A DNA stretch of 43,238 nt, taken from the NCBI GenBank assembly GCA_021779135.1, contig JAJYBH010000011.1, forward strand, positions 1 through 43,238, given 5' to 3'. Position numbers and translations under genes: made by a program. Positions 15,694 through 25,343 of the stretch are shown here, in pieces. The DNA comes from Deltaproteobacteria bacterium (GTDB lineage Bacteria; Desulfobacterota; Desulfuromonadia; Geobacterales; Pseudopelobacteraceae). The notes beneath the pieces were generated by a model. The model was not told the origin of the DNA. It did no database searches and worked only from the letters and a program-made list of their open reading frames with translations. Each line of letters begins with the position of its first letter. The stretch's first letter is position 1.

Positions 15694-16920
15694 ATGGACT
15701 TTCTACAGACCCTCAAAATAGCCCTGCGGGCCCTGCGCACCAACAAGATGCGCTCGTTTCTGACCATGCTCGGTATTATCATCGGCATTGCCGCCGTCAT
15801 CGCCATGATGGCGGTCGGATCCGGTGCCAGCTACGTCATTTCCCAGCAGATCGCCAGCATCGGCAGCAACATCATCCTGGTCCTGCCCGGCTCCACGACC
15901 AGCGGCGGGCTGCGGATGGGGAGCGGCGGCAGCCAGACCCTGACATCGGATGATGCCCGCGCCATCATGGCCGAATGCCCCTCCGTACTGCGCGCATCCG
16001 GGACAACCCGCACCACGTCCCAGGTGGTCTACGGCAACATGAACTGGTCTACCGTCATCATGGGGGCCACGCCGGAACTCTTCGATATCCGCGAATGGCC
16101 GGTTGTCAGCGGCCGCTCTATCGGCCAGCAGGATGTGGATGGGGCCGCGAAAGTCTGTCTGCTGGGTCAGACCGTGGTCGACAATCTGTTCAATGGCGAA
16201 GATCCGATCGGGAAGATAGTGCGCATCAAGAAGATACCCTTTACGGTGGTCGGTGTGCTGGAGAGCAAAGGTCAATCACCCCAGGGCACGGATCAGGACG
16301 ACTCTGTCTTTGTGCCGTTGCGTACGGCCCAGGTCAAGCTGTCGCGCTCCCCGTTTCCCAACTCTGTCGGTGCCATAATGGTGCAGGCCGGCAGCGAGGC
16401 ACTTCTTACCAAGGCGGAAGAAGAGGTCAACAGCCTGCTCAAACAGCGCCACCGTATCACAGGCGGCAAGGAGCCGGATTTTACCACCCGCAACCTGTCG
16501 GAAATCCTGGCCGTGGCGGAACAGTCCTCCAAGGCCATGTCGCTGCTTCTGGGCGCGGTGGCCTCTATTTCGCTGATCGTCGGCGGGATCGGCATCATGA
16601 ATATCATGCTGGTTTCGGTGACCGAACGGACCCGTGAAATCGGTATCCGCATGGCCATCGGCGCCCGCACGAAAGACATCCTCTGGCAGTTCCTGACCGA
16701 GGCGGTGCTGCTGACCATGCTGGGCGGGATTATCGGCATCATCCTCGGTACGGCCGGCGCCACGGTAGTTTCCCGGATCCTGGAATGGCCGACTCTCATC
16801 TCGGTCCAATCCATCACGGTGGCCTTCCTCTTCTCGGGGGCGGTCGGGATCTTCTTCGGCTTTTACCCGGCCAGGAAGGCGGCCGGTCTCAACCCGATTG
16901 ACGCACTGCGGTACGAGTAG
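15694..16920 (+). CDS. MacB-type ABC transporter permease
   Basis: A 408-residue type VII ABC permease. One membrane helix follows the N-terminus (SFLTMLGIIIGIAAVIAMMA), then a large periplasmic domain (about residues 45-285), then three C-terminal helices; the FtsX-like motif ERTREIGIRMAIGARTKDIL precedes the second to last pair. It ends PIDALRYE as MacB proteins do. Mechanotransmission between ATPase and periplasm drives substrates into the outer-membrane channel. No outer-membrane channel gene is in this cluster. Confidence 0.95.
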   Translation: MDFLQTLKIALRALRTNKMRSFLTMLGIIIGIAAVIAMMAVGSGASYVISQQIASIGSNIILVLPGSTTSGGLRMGSGGSQTLTSDDARAIMAECPSVLRASGTTRTTSQVVYGNMNWSTVIMGATPELFDIREWPVVSGRSIGQQDVDGAAKVCLLGQTVVDNLFNGEDPIGKIVRIKKIPFTVVGVLESKGQSPQGTDQDDSVFVPLRTAQVKLSRSPFPNSVGAIMVQAGSEALLTKAEEEVNSLLKQRHRITGGKEPDFTTRNLSEILAVAEQSSKAMSLLLGAVASISLIVGGIGIMNIMLVSVTERTREIGIRMAIGARTKDILWQFLTEAVLLTMLGGIIGIILGTAGATVVSRILEWPTLISVQSITVAFLFSGAVGIFFGFYPARKAAGLNPIDALRYE

Positions 16921-16969
16921 GATTAACACAACCAACAAGCAGGACTATCTACCTAAAGGCGGTGAAACC

Positions 16970-17131
16970 ATGGCAAAACCAAATTTCAATTTTATAAAGC
17001 GACAGAAGGAACTGGAAAAGAAGAAGAAAAAAGAGGAAAAGGCCCAACGCAAACTGGAAAAAGGAACCGAAGAAACCGAGGAAACCGGGGAGAACGGTGA
17101 CCAGGAGCTGGACGGGGAAGAGACCCCCTAG
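16970..17131 (+). CDS. Small Lys/Glu-rich protein
   Basis: A 53-residue protein, beginning MAKPNFNFIKRQKELEKKKK and continuing as alternating basic and acidic helix to an acidic tail (ELDGEETP). ATG 16970 is preceded by AGGCGGTGA. The sequence should form a single charged helix. Similar short proteins are common in proteobacteria but without known function. It sits 49 bases after the permease and 9 bases before the thioesterase, bridging two units. Confidence 0.6.
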   Translation: MAKPNFNFIKRQKELEKKKKKEEKAQRKLEKGTEETEETGENGDQELDGEETP

Positions 17132-17140
17132 ACGCCGGCC

Positions 17141-17935
17141 ATGATGAACACCCTGCCCCAGACAAACAGCATGAGTGCCCTGTTTGAGAAGGAGTTGCCG
17201 GTCCGTTACCATGAGCTCGATTCTCACGGCAACGTCAGCCCGGTGACTCTGCTCAATTACCTCCAGGATATAGCCGGACTTCACGCCACCAGGCTGGGCA
17301 TCTCGGTTGCGGACCTGCGCAGGCAGGGCCTGACCTGGGTCCTGTCCCGGATCCACCTGATCGTCACACGCTATCCGCGGGCGGAAGAAACGGTCATGGT
17401 TCGAACCTGGCCTGCCACCCGCCAGGGCCTGTTCAGCTGCCGGGAATTCGTGCTGGCCGGCGCCGGGGAGCTGCTCTTCGGCAGGGCCACCACCTCCTGG
17501 GCGGCCCTCGATATAGTCAGCCGCCGGCCGGTCAAGCTTGAGGATCATCTCCCCGATTATCCGCTGTATCCACAGCGGGCAATCGTCGATGAATTCGCAA
17601 CCCTGCCCCCCTTTCCCGGCACCTCGACGCAGGAATACTCCTTCCGTGTCCTGCGGAGCGATCTGGACACCAATCATCACGTCAACAATGCCATCTATGC
17701 GGGATGGGCATTGGAAACCGTGCCGGACGAGATCGCGGCCGGCACCTTGATCGAGCTGGAGATATCCTTCAAGGCCGAGGTGCTCTATGGGGAAAACGTT
17801 CAGTCCCGCTGCTTCGTAGCGGGACCGGAGCTCTGCCTGCACCAGATCGTCAGCCAGACAAATGGCCGGGAACTGGCGCGCTTGCGTACCCGCTGGACCG
17901 CAAAAACCACTCCGTCGGGAGGAGAATCCGCATGA
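17141..17935 (+). CDS. Acyl-ACP thioesterase-like protein (FatA/B fold)
   Basis: A 264-residue double hot-dog protein. The N-terminal domain has the substrate signature FEKELPVRYHELDSHGNVSP and VRTWPATRQGLFSCREF; the second hot-dog contains the catalytic-type segment RSDLDTNHHVNNAIYAGWAL, matching the NxHxxN motif of acyl-ACP thioesterases. It would release fatty acids from acyl carrier protein. The frame overlaps the HIT gene by four bases (ATGA). Start at the first of two tandem ATGs (17141); the second is equally possible. Confidence 0.87.
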   Translation: MMNTLPQTNSMSALFEKELPVRYHELDSHGNVSPVTLLNYLQDIAGLHATRLGISVADLRRQGLTWVLSRIHLIVTRYPRAEETVMVRTWPATRQGLFSCREFVLAGAGELLFGRATTSWAALDIVSRRPVKLEDHLPDYPLYPQRAIVDEFATLPPFPGTSTQEYSFRVLRSDLDTNHHVNNAIYAGWALETVPDEIAAGTLIELEISFKAEVLYGENVQSRCFVAGPELCLHQIVSQTNGRELARLRTRWTAKTTPSGGESA

Positions 17936-18354
17936 GTTATGCCGAAGGATGCCCCATGTGCCGCCGCTGGGAAGACGACAGCGAACTGCGCATCGCCGAA
18001 CGGGAACACTCGTTCGTGGTACTGAACCGGGACCAGTTTTTCCCCGGCTATACCCTGCTGTTCACCAGACGGCATGTCAGCGAACTGTTCCATCTGGACC
18101 GCACCGTACGGGCGGAGTTGATGGAAGAGGTCAGTTGCGTGGCCGAGGCGTTATCCGGCGTATTCCATCCCGACAAGATCAATTATGAGCTGCTGGGCAA
18201 TATGGTGCCGCATATGCACTGGCACCTCGTGCCGCGCACCTCTGATGACCCGCTCTGGCCACGCCCGATCTGGTCCGAACCGCACGAGGAACTTCTGCTT
18301 TCCCCCGAAGAGTACCGGCAACGCTGCGAACTGATCAGGCAGGCGCTACGGTGA
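17932..18354 (+). CDS. HIT-family nucleotide hydrolase
   Basis: A 140-residue HIT protein. It has a zinc-type start (CPMCRRW), the substrate segment RDQFFPGYTLLFTRRHV and the histidine triad HMHWHLVPR. The family cleaves dinucleoside polyphosphates or AMP-linked compounds. It starts at ATG 17932 with GGAGGAG upstream, within the thioesterase stop, and its stop overlaps the GTG start of the M16 gene, so three genes are translationally chained. Confidence 0.92.
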   Translation: MSYAEGCPMCRRWEDDSELRIAEREHSFVVLNRDQFFPGYTLLFTRRHVSELFHLDRTVRAELMEEVSCVAEALSGVFHPDKINYELLGNMVPHMHWHLVPRTSDDPLWPRPIWSEPHEELLLSPEEYRQRCELIRQALR

Positions 18355-19640
18355 TCCGCTCCTTTACCCATACCATGCTCAACAATCTGCGGGTCGTCTG
18401 CGTGGAAATGCCGCATCTGCATGCCGCGGAACTGGCCGTCTACCTGAAGGTCGGGGGACGCAACGACCCACCCGCCAAGGCGGGACTCTCGCATTTCCTT
18501 GAGCATATGCTGTTTCGCGGGACAGAGGATTTCGGCTCGTCACTGAAGATCGAAAATGCCTTCGAAGCCATCGGCGGTGCTCCCAATGCAGCCACAGACG
18601 CCGAATCGACCTGCTATTATTCCCGCATCCACCCGGACCACGTCCGGCGGGGGATGGAGATCTTCGCCTCCATGCTGCTCCGGCCGACCCTGGCCGGTAT
18701 CGAGATCGAGAAACGCATCATCACCGAAGAGGCCCGCGAGGACCTGAACGAGCAGGGTGAGGAGATCGACCCCGACACCATCGCCAGCCGCCTGCTCTGG
18801 CCGCGTCATCCCCTGGGACGGCCCACCATCGGGACCCTTGACAGCATTGCCGGGATTACCCGTGAAGACCTGGCGAGCCATCTGCGCGGGTTCTATCTGC
18901 CCGGCAACTCTGTCGTCGTTGTGTCCGGGCCGGTCCGCAGCCACGAGGTCTTTTCCGCCGCGGAGGAGGTCTTCGGAGGATGGCTTGGCGGCGCCGTCCC
19001 GCTGGCCAGGCCGGTTATCAAACGGTACACCTCGGCGCGGACCTGTTTTGTGCATGACTCCGACAGCCAGATGAATCTGCAGCTGGCCTTCCTGGGAATG
19101 CCGCGCGCTGACGTCAGGTTTACCCCACTGCGTATGCTGCGACGGCTGCTGGCCGGAGGCGCCAGCTCGCGGCTGTACCTGAAGTTGCGGGAAGAACTGG
19201 GGATCGTCTATTCGGTGGAGGCCGCCATCGGGGCCTATGACGAGACCGGCTGCCTGGCCGTGGATCTCTCTACCGCCCCGCAGACACTGGCCCAGGCCGT
19301 CGAGGTGACCCTGCAGGAACTTGAGATAATCGCCATGCAGGCAGTCCCTGAAGCAGAATTGGAGCGGGTCAGGCAGTCATATATCTTCGATCTTGAGTTC
19401 AGCAGGGATTCGGCCTATGAGATGGGCGGCCGCTACGGCTGGGGCGAACTGATGCGGGTGGTGCGCAGTATCGAAGAGGAACAGCAGGCCGTGCGCAACA
19501 CCACGGGGTCGGATATACGCGAAACGGCCCGGGCCGTCTTTGCGGCCGAGAACCTGCGCCTGGTGGCGGTCGGTCCCTGGAAGAAGGGCATGAAAAAGCG
19601 GGTGCGGGAGCTGGTGGCAGGGTATGCCGCCGGCTGTTAG
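18351..19640 (+). CDS. Cytoplasmic-type M16 zinc peptidase
   Basis: A 429-residue M16B peptidase with HFLEH (H48, E51, H52) and IEIEKRIITEEAREDLNEQG supplying the third zinc ligand region. It has no signal peptide, unlike the two M16 proteins at 6306-9247, and is alone rather than paired, resembling processing-peptidase-like (PqqL/mitochondrial-processing-like) homodimers. The GTG start overlaps the HIT stop (GTGA). Its stop overlaps the end of the convergent transglutaminase gene by four bases, leaving no room for an ordinary intergenic terminator. Confidence 0.93.
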   Translation: MIRSFTHTMLNNLRVVCVEMPHLHAAELAVYLKVGGRNDPPAKAGLSHFLEHMLFRGTEDFGSSLKIENAFEAIGGAPNAATDAESTCYYSRIHPDHVRRGMEIFASMLLRPTLAGIEIEKRIITEEAREDLNEQGEEIDPDTIASRLLWPRHPLGRPTIGTLDSIAGITREDLASHLRGFYLPGNSVVVVSGPVRSHEVFSAAEEVFGGWLGGAVPLARPVIKRYTSARTCFVHDSDSQMNLQLAFLGMPRADVRFTPLRMLRRLLAGGASSRLYLKLREELGIVYSVEAAIGAYDETGCLAVDLSTAPQTLAQAVEVTLQELEIIAMQAVPEAELERVRQSYIFDLEFSRDSAYEMGGRYGWGELMRVVRSIEEEQQAVRNTTGSDIRETARAVFAAENLRLVAVGPWKKGMKKRVRELVAGYAAGC

Positions 19641-21079
19641 TACTTCGCCTGCTGCACCAAGATCCTGATCCTGCCGATGATGGTGATGATCGGGGTCATA
19701 TCTTCCGAGTCGCTTCCCTCAAAGAATTTTATATGGGTCGGATCAGCCGGCAGCTGATTGTAGGTAGGATCGACGGCCACCCATGCATCTCCCAGCAGGC
19801 TCTCGGTCCAGCTGTGATACAGAAAACCCTTTCCCTCCCGGTAGACCAGCCCGGAAACAAATCGGGTCGGGATGCCGGCGGCCCTTGCCAGGGCGGTGTA
19901 GAGGCGGGCATGGGTCTGGCAGTTGCCGCTGCGCTCCTTGAAACTGGCCAGGGCGCTCCCGCCATCCTCGACCGTGTCCTTCAGCCAGTCAGCCGTCCAA
20001 GCCGCCAACACCCGGGCAATCTCCCTGGCATCATGTTTCCCCGCCGCCAGTTCCTTTGCCTTGGCCACTATCAGCGGGTCGTCCGATTCGATCCTGTCAG
20101 CCGGCTTCAGATAGGATTCCTTTGTCGTGGCAGGCGAAGGAGCGGTCGGTGCGGCCAGCGAACCGGTTTTCACAACGATGCGTCCCACCCCGCTTTTTTC
20201 AACGAACTGGCCACCTCCCTGCAACAGCGGCAAGTCATCGTTCCAGCCATTGATTTCAAGGACCAGACCCGTAAGTTTTGCGAGGTCATGGAGAGGCGGA
20301 TCGACCCGCACCAGGCTGAAATCATAGATAAGGTCTTTTTTGGAAACAACCAGGCCCGCAATAAACGGTCCCAGCAGTTTCGGGTCTTCCGCCTTTGTCG
20401 TAACGAGCCCGTCGCGAACCGACTCATAAAGGGTGTTGCCCTGGGCATCCACCCAGATGTCATTGCTCACAAAGGGGTACAGGTTGTTGCGCATCTTGAG
20501 GGCCGGATGCCCGTCAGGCGCCGCCTCTTCTCCCTGAATGCTGATCCTGACATCCTTGACCTTGACATCTTCCGCATCGAAGGTCGCGATCTTATAGGAT
20601 CTGCCCGGCGTCATATCACGCATGAGCGGCAGGATATTGAGGGCCGGCCCGGGATACAACTCTCCCCGGGACTTGATGTGTTTTTCCGATACCTTCCCAT
20701 TGCTCTCGCATTTCACGCGCAGGATACCTTCGCCAGCCTTGCCGGAAACGTGCGACAAGGTGCCGTTATGGGCCTGTTCCACGTCAAAGGAGCGCAAGGC
20801 CAGGTTTTTGCCCACCTGATAGGTTTCATGCGTGGAGGACTCCTTAGAGAAGCCCATCACCTTCATGCGCACACTGCCATCACCCTCCATCCGGTAGCCA
20901 TCGGCAACTTCCGATATCATTTGATGATAGAAGCCGACCCGTTCGTTATCAACATAGATGCCGAACCACTGCTCACCAAGGGGGGGCTTGTCCAGTTTCT
21001 TGAACGGGACCGCCAGGGCCGGGCTGACGGCCGTTGACAGGCTGATTGACAGCCACAAAAGACATAGTATTCGTTTCAC
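19637..21079 (-). CDS. Exported transglutaminase-like cysteine protein
   Basis: A 480-residue secreted protein (signal peptide MKRILCLLWLSISLSTAVSP, cleavage near AVSPALA) with a C-terminal transglutaminase/protease-like domain (about 330-455). The Cys-His-Asp triad is visible as GNCQTHARLY (C387), FLYHSWTE (H422) and AVDPTYNQ (D437). The N-terminal half is beta-rich and of unknown fold. Family members cleave or crosslink peptides at the cell surface. The start is GTG (21079) after GAGAGGGG. It converges on the M16 gene with a 4-base overlap. Confidence 0.9.
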   Translation of the reverse strand: MKRILCLLWLSISLSTAVSPALAVPFKKLDKPPLGEQWFGIYVDNERVGFYHQMISEVADGYRMEGDGSVRMKVMGFSKESSTHETYQVGKNLALRSFDVEQAHNGTLSHVSGKAGEGILRVKCESNGKVSEKHIKSRGELYPGPALNILPLMRDMTPGRSYKIATFDAEDVKVKDVRISIQGEEAAPDGHPALKMRNNLYPFVSNDIWVDAQGNTLYESVRDGLVTTKAEDPKLLGPFIAGLVVSKKDLIYDFSLVRVDPPLHDLAKLTGLVLEINGWNDDLPLLQGGGQFVEKSGVGRIVVKTGSLAAPTAPSPATTKESYLKPADRIESDDPLIVAKAKELAAGKHDAREIARVLAAWTADWLKDTVEDGGSALASFKERSGNCQTHARLYTALARAAGIPTRFVSGLVYREGKGFLYHSWTESLLGDAWVAVDPTYNQLPADPTHIKFFEGSDSEDMTPIITIIGRIRILVQQAKY

Positions 21080-21255
21080 GGGTACCCCTCTCCCTGATAG
21101 ACAGGATGGTGCATCAACAGGATTTTATTGCCACTGCGTTACAGAGGAAGATGCCATCTCAAACAGCAACGCCATGCTGCCGGCCCGAAAAACACCTCAG
21201 GAGGACACGCATGGCGAGGCAAGACCCTGCCCAAGGCAGGTAAAACTGCACGGTT

Positions 21256-22185
21256 CTATTCAGCGGACTCGACCCTGTTTCTGCCATTGGCCTTGGCCCG
21301 ATAGAGCGCATCATCGGCCAGCTTGATGAAACTGTCCACTGTCCTGACGCCGGAGGCGGTCAGATTGGCCACGCCCAGGCTAGCCGTCAGGGAGAGTTCG
21401 GACAAGTCTCCGCTGAACTTGGCGCCCTGCACAGCCGTGCGGACCCGGTTGGCCACGAATATCGCCTCATCGAGCGTGGCTGCCGGAAGGATGGCAATGA
21501 ACTCCTCGCCCCCGTAACGGGCCGCGGTGTCATAGGTGCGCAGCTCTTTCTGCAACAGTTGCGAAACCCGCTGAAGGACAATATCGCCCTGCAGGTGACC
21601 ATAGGTATCGTTTACCTTTTTGAAGTGGTCGATATCCAGAACCAGCAGCGACAGGTTGCTCTTTTTGCGCACGCTGCGCTGAACTTCCTTGCCCAGCGCC
21701 TCCATAAGATAGCGGCGGTTGAAAAGCCCGGTCAGGTGGTCCGTGTTGGACAACTCCAGCAGCAGTTCGTTGGTCCGTTTGAGGTCATCCTGGAGATTCT
21801 TTATCTTGAGATGTACCTTTACCCGCGCCACCAGCTCTTCAACGTCGAAAGGCTTGGTAATGTAGTCACTGGCGCCCAGTTCCAGACCCTTGACCTTGAG
21901 CTCACGGTCCCCCCTGCCGGTCAGCAGGATAACCGGTGTATCCTTCAGTTCAGGACGGGACTTCATCATGCCCAGGAACTTGAATCCGTCGATGCGCGGC
22001 ATTTCCAGGTCGCAGAGGATAATGTCTACCGGTGAGGCAAGCAGCTTCTTGAAACCATCAAGACCGTCTTCGGCTTCATAAAAACGCGAGAACAGATTAA
22101 ATGCCTCAAGGGTCTTGACGACCTTCTCGCGAACGGCCTCGGAGTCATCTATGATAAGAACGCTATTGTTCATGGACACGGACAT
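21256..22185 (-). CDS. Response regulator with diguanylate cyclase domain
   Basis: A 309-residue protein with receiver domain (acidic pair IIDDSE, phosphoacceptor D59 in CDLEMPRIDGF, T/K positions ILLTGRGD and YITKPFDVEE) followed by a GGDEF domain. The active site is YGGEEF, and the inhibitory RxxD motif RTYD lies five residues ahead, so product feedback is likely. It makes c-di-GMP from two GTP upon phosphorylation, as in PleD/WspR. No sensor kinase lies adjacent. It follows rpe by 81 bases on the same strand. Confidence 0.95.
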   Translation of the reverse strand: MSVSMNNSVLIIDDSEAVREKVVKTLEAFNLFSRFYEAEDGLDGFKKLLASPVDIILCDLEMPRIDGFKFLGMMKSRPELKDTPVILLTGRGDRELKVKGLELGASDYITKPFDVEELVARVKVHLKIKNLQDDLKRTNELLLELSNTDHLTGLFNRRYLMEALGKEVQRSVRKKSNLSLLVLDIDHFKKVNDTYGHLQGDIVLQRVSQLLQKELRTYDTAARYGGEEFIAILPAATLDEAIFVANRVRTAVQGAKFSGDLSELSLTASLGVANLTASGVRTVDSFIKLADDALYRAKANGRNRVESAE

Positions 22186-22266
22186 TACCCCATCTGTTGC
22201 GCAAATACAATAAGTAACCTTGGAACAATACCTTACAGCACAGGTCGGGAAACCGCTGGTAACGTA

Positions 22267-22932
22267 CTAGAGTAACGGCTCCTGCGTCAGGCGCTTCATC
22301 TCCGAGATGGTGACGGCATAGTCGCTGCTGCCGAACACGGCACTTCCGGCCACGAAGACGTCTGCCCCGGCATGGGCTATGGCGGCTATATTCGACAGTT
22401 TGACGCCACCATCGACCTCCAGCTCGGCTTCGCAGCCACGACGGTCCAGCATGGCCCGCAGGGCATGCACCTTGGGCAGACAGGCATCGATAAAACTCTG
22501 CCCGCCAAAACCGGGATTGACCGTCATCAGCAACACAAGATCCAGATCAGCGAGCACATACTCCAGGCAATCGAGCGGTGTGGCCGGATTGAGCGAAACG
22601 CCGGCCCTTTTGCCCAGCGATTTGATCAGTTGTACTGTCCGGTGCAGGTGATGGCCAGCCTCGGCATGCACCACAATGATATCGGCGCCCGCCGCGGCAA
22701 AGTCCGGGATATACAGGTCCGGATTTTCGATCATCAGATGCACATCCAGCGGCAACGATGTCACCCGGCGGACAGCTTCCACAACCAGCGGGCCGATGGT
22801 GATGTTGGGGACAAAGTGTCCGTCCATGACATCGATGTGGACATAATCGGCGCCCGCCAGCTCAATAGCGCGGATCTCTTCCCCCAGGCGGGAAAAATCA
22901 GCCGAGAGAATTGATGGTGCTATTTTTTTCAT
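22267..22932 (-). CDS. rpe: Ribulose-phosphate 3-epimerase
   Basis: Rpe interconverts ribulose 5-phosphate and xylulose 5-phosphate. The 221-residue TIM-barrel protein has [33 protein letters not shown] (metal His and Asp), [15 protein letters not shown] and EVDGGV (second metal Asp). Length is standard. It starts 21 bases after the rsmB stop and probably belongs to the htpX-rsmB-rpe operon. Confidence 0.97.
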   Translation of the reverse strand: MKKIAPSILSADFSRLGEEIRAIELAGADYVHIDVMDGHFVPNITIGPLVVEAVRRVTSLPLDVHLMIENPDLYIPDFAAAGADIIVVHAEAGHHLHRTVQLIKSLGKRAGVSLNPATPLDCLEYVLADLDLVLLMTVNPGFGGQSFIDACLPKVHALRAMLDRRGCEAELEVDGGVKLSNIAAIAHAGADVFVAGSAVFGSSDYAVTISEMKRLTQEPLL

Positions 22933-22953
22933 AACAACTCCCCGAACAATCGA

Positions 22954-24312
22954 TTATTTCTTCCGTATCCGCGCACTAAAAAAACCGTCCATGCCGTAAC
23001 GATGCGGCCATGCGCGGTACATACCCTCTTCCGTGAACAGCTCCCGGTAATCCGGGAAGATTTCGTTCAGGTTTTCTAACACACAATGCGGATGGCGTAA
23101 AAGAAAATCTCGTACCACATCCTCGTTTTCTTCCCGCGTGGTGGAGCAGGTGGAGTAGAGCAGCACCCCTCCCGGCTTCAGCATCCGCACGGCATTTTTC
23201 AGCATAACCTTCTGGGTGGCCGCCAGACGGGTTATATCCTCTGGCGACAGCCGCCATTTGGCCTCCGGGTTGCGTCGGATGACACCCAGCCCCGAACAGG
23301 GCGCGTCCAGCAGGACGCGGTCGAAGGCATCGGCGGGAAACGCTCCGGACTGCAGCAGGTCGGCGGCACGGGTGCGGATGTTGGTGATGCCGAGCCGCAG
23401 GGCCGCTTCCTGGATCAGCGGCAATTTCGATCCGGCGACATCCATGGCCAGCAGTTCCCCGCGGTTGTCCATCAACTGGGCCAGGTGCGTAGCTTTACCG
23501 CCCGGCGCGGCGCAGCAGTCGAGAACCCGTTCACCCGGCTGCGGGTCCAGCAGGATCCCGGCCAGTTGCGACGCCTCATCCTGAACAACAAACAACCCTT
23601 CCCGAAAACCGGGCAGGCCGGGGATATGGTGGCGGCCCTCGACCACCACCCCGAAGGGGGAAAACCGGCAGGCAGCGGCTGTGATGCCATTGGCCGCAAA
23701 CCGTTCCAGCAGGTCGGAGCGCGTGGTCGCCAGGCTGTTAACGCGCAGGGTCAAGGGTGGCTGACAGGAAGACGCCTCCGCCAGCAGCTCTGTCTCCTCT
23801 TCACCGATCTGGCTGAACCACAGCTTTACCAGCCAGGCCGGGTGTGAATGCCGGGCCGCGATCGAGGCGGCCGGGGCAGCCACCGGATCCGGAAAGGAGA
23901 CCGTATCCTTGTGACGCAGGTAATTGCGCAGGACTGCGTTGACCAGGCCGCTGGCGCGGGGCAGGATCTGTTTCGCCAGGTTGACCGACTCATTGACGGC
24001 GGCTGACTCGGGGATGCGATCGAGATACATGAGCTGGTACAATCCCAGGCGCAGAAAGATCAGTACCTGCGGCTCCTGGCGCGCCAGTGGCTGGGCCAGG
24101 AGACCGCTCAGGACATGATCCAGGGTGCCCTGACGACGGAGTACCCCGAAGACCAGCTCGGCAAAGAGCCCCCGGTCGGGGCCGCTCAGTTTTCCGGATG
24201 ATAGTTCGCGGTCCATGAGCTGATCGGCGTAACAGCCCTCTTTCTGGATGCGGAGAAGGACGGCGCAGGCCGCCTGCCGAGGATTGGACGAGACCGAAGC
24301 GGAGGCGCTCAA
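22954..24312 (-). CDS. rsmB: 16S rRNA m5C967 methyltransferase
   Basis: RsmB methylates C967 of 16S rRNA. The 452-residue protein has an N-terminal NusB-like RNA-binding domain (about 10-140, [19 protein letters not shown]), then the SAM fold with [20 protein letters not shown] and [14 protein letters not shown]. Catalytic cysteines are in [14 protein letters not shown] and [11 protein letters not shown]. The start overlaps the htpX stop by four bases, so translation is coupled. Confidence 0.96.
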   Translation of the reverse strand: MSASASVSSNPRQAACAVLLRIQKEGCYADQLMDRELSSGKLSGPDRGLFAELVFGVLRRQGTLDHVLSGLLAQPLARQEPQVLIFLRLGLYQLMYLDRIPESAAVNESVNLAKQILPRASGLVNAVLRNYLRHKDTVSFPDPVAAPAASIAARHSHPAWLVKLWFSQIGEEETELLAEASSCQPPLTLRVNSLATTRSDLLERFAANGITAAACRFSPFGVVVEGRHHIPGLPGFREGLFVVQDEASQLAGILLDPQPGERVLDCCAAPGGKATHLAQLMDNRGELLAMDVAGSKLPLIQEAALRLGITNIRTRAADLLQSGAFPADAFDRVLLDAPCSGLGVIRRNPEAKWRLSPEDITRLAATQKVMLKNAVRMLKPGGVLLYSTCSTTREENEDVVRDFLLRHPHCVLENLNEIFPDYRELFTEEGMYRAWPHRYGMDGFFSARIRKK

Positions 24313-25163
24313 TAGCTGTGCGTCCGGGCAATTTCCTGCAGACGGGCAATCCGCTCGGCCATGGGGGGGTGGGTGGAAAAGAGCGACATCAGTCCGCCGC
24401 CGGTCAGCGGGTTGACGATGAACATATGAGCCGTGGCGGTAGTGGCCTCCATGGGAATCTGCTGGTTGCCCATCTCAAGCTTCTGCAGGGCGTTGGCCAG
24501 TGCGAGCGGGGTGCCGGAGATGCTGGCGCCGCCGGCGTCGGCCCCGAATTCGCGGGAGCGCGAGATGGCCATCTGCACCAGCATGGCTGCGATAGGGGCC
24601 AGGATGGCCATCAGGATCATGCCGAAGATGCCGCCCCCTTCATCATCGTCGTTGCGGCCGCCACCGAAGATCGCGGCAAACTGGGCCATGTGGGCCAGAT
24701 AGGTGATCGCCCCGGCAAAGGTTGCGGCAATGGATGATATGAGGATATCACGGTTCTTGACGTGGGCCAGTTCATGGGCCATGACACCGGCCAGCTCATC
24801 CTCGCTGAGGATGCGCAGGATGCCGCTCGTGGCGGCCACGGCGGCATGCTGCGGATTGCGGCCGGTGGCAAAGGCGTTGGGGGTCTCGGTGTTGATCAGG
24901 TACACCTTGGGCATCGGCAAGCCGGCCCGCTGGGCCAAGCGGCGTACGACACCGTAATAGCGGGGATCATCCGACTCGCTGATCTCCTGCGCCCCATACA
25001 TGGACAACACCATCTTGTCCGAGAACCAGTAGGAAAAGAAGTTCATCCCGGCCGCCATCACAAGCGCTATGCCCATCCCGCCCCGGCCGCCCAGGGCGCC
25101 GCCCAGCGAAACGAGCAAGACCGTCAGCAGCGCCATCAATAAGGTTGTCTTCAAGGTATTCAT
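24309..25163 (-). CDS. htpX: HtpX-type membrane zinc metalloprotease
   Basis: HtpX (M48B) cleaves damaged inner-membrane proteins. The 284-residue protein has two N-terminal membrane helices, the zinc motif AHELAHVKN (about residues 131-139) and a third ligand region [14 protein letters not shown], plus further hydrophobic helices between (around [16 protein letters not shown] and [15 protein letters not shown]). Shine-Dalgarno GAGAGG precedes the ATG. First gene of the htpX-rsmB-rpe unit. Confidence 0.96.
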   Translation of the reverse strand: MNTLKTTLLMALLTVLLVSLGGALGGRGGMGIALVMAAGMNFFSYWFSDKMVLSMYGAQEISESDDPRYYGVVRRLAQRAGLPMPKVYLINTETPNAFATGRNPQHAAVAATSGILRILSEDELAGVMAHELAHVKNRDILISSIAATFAGAITYLAHMAQFAAIFGGGRNDDDEGGGIFGMILMAILAPIAAMLVQMAISRSREFGADAGGASISGTPLALANALQKLEMGNQQIPMEATTATAHMFIVNPLTGGGLMSLFSTHPPMAERIARLQEIARTHSY

Positions 25164-25276
25164 TCTGTGCCTCTCAAAAATCGGTTCGGTGGTAACTCCA
25201 ACTGTTTAATAATAATGATTGCCGGCCAAAAGTGCAAGGCCATGTGCCAAAAAACCGCTTCACAGCCATCGGTACA

Positions 25277-25316
25277 TAAAAAAGGCCGCTCATACTGGTA
25301 TCCAGTGTGAGCGGCC
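25277..25316 (-). terminator. Terminator of the histidine kinase gene
   Basis: A 15-bp stem with one G-U pair (GGCCGCTCATACTGG/CCAGTGTGAGCGGCC, loop TAT) is followed on the minus strand by seven T residues (A-run at 25277-25283). Confidence 0.9.
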
Positions 25317-25343
25317 TCGCGCATCTGCCATTGCTGTCGAATT

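Noticed and set aside
25233-25250. Sigma-54-like TGGCAC...TTGC upstream of htpX
   Set aside because: The spacing between the boxes is one base too long for sigma-54, and htpX is not a usual target.
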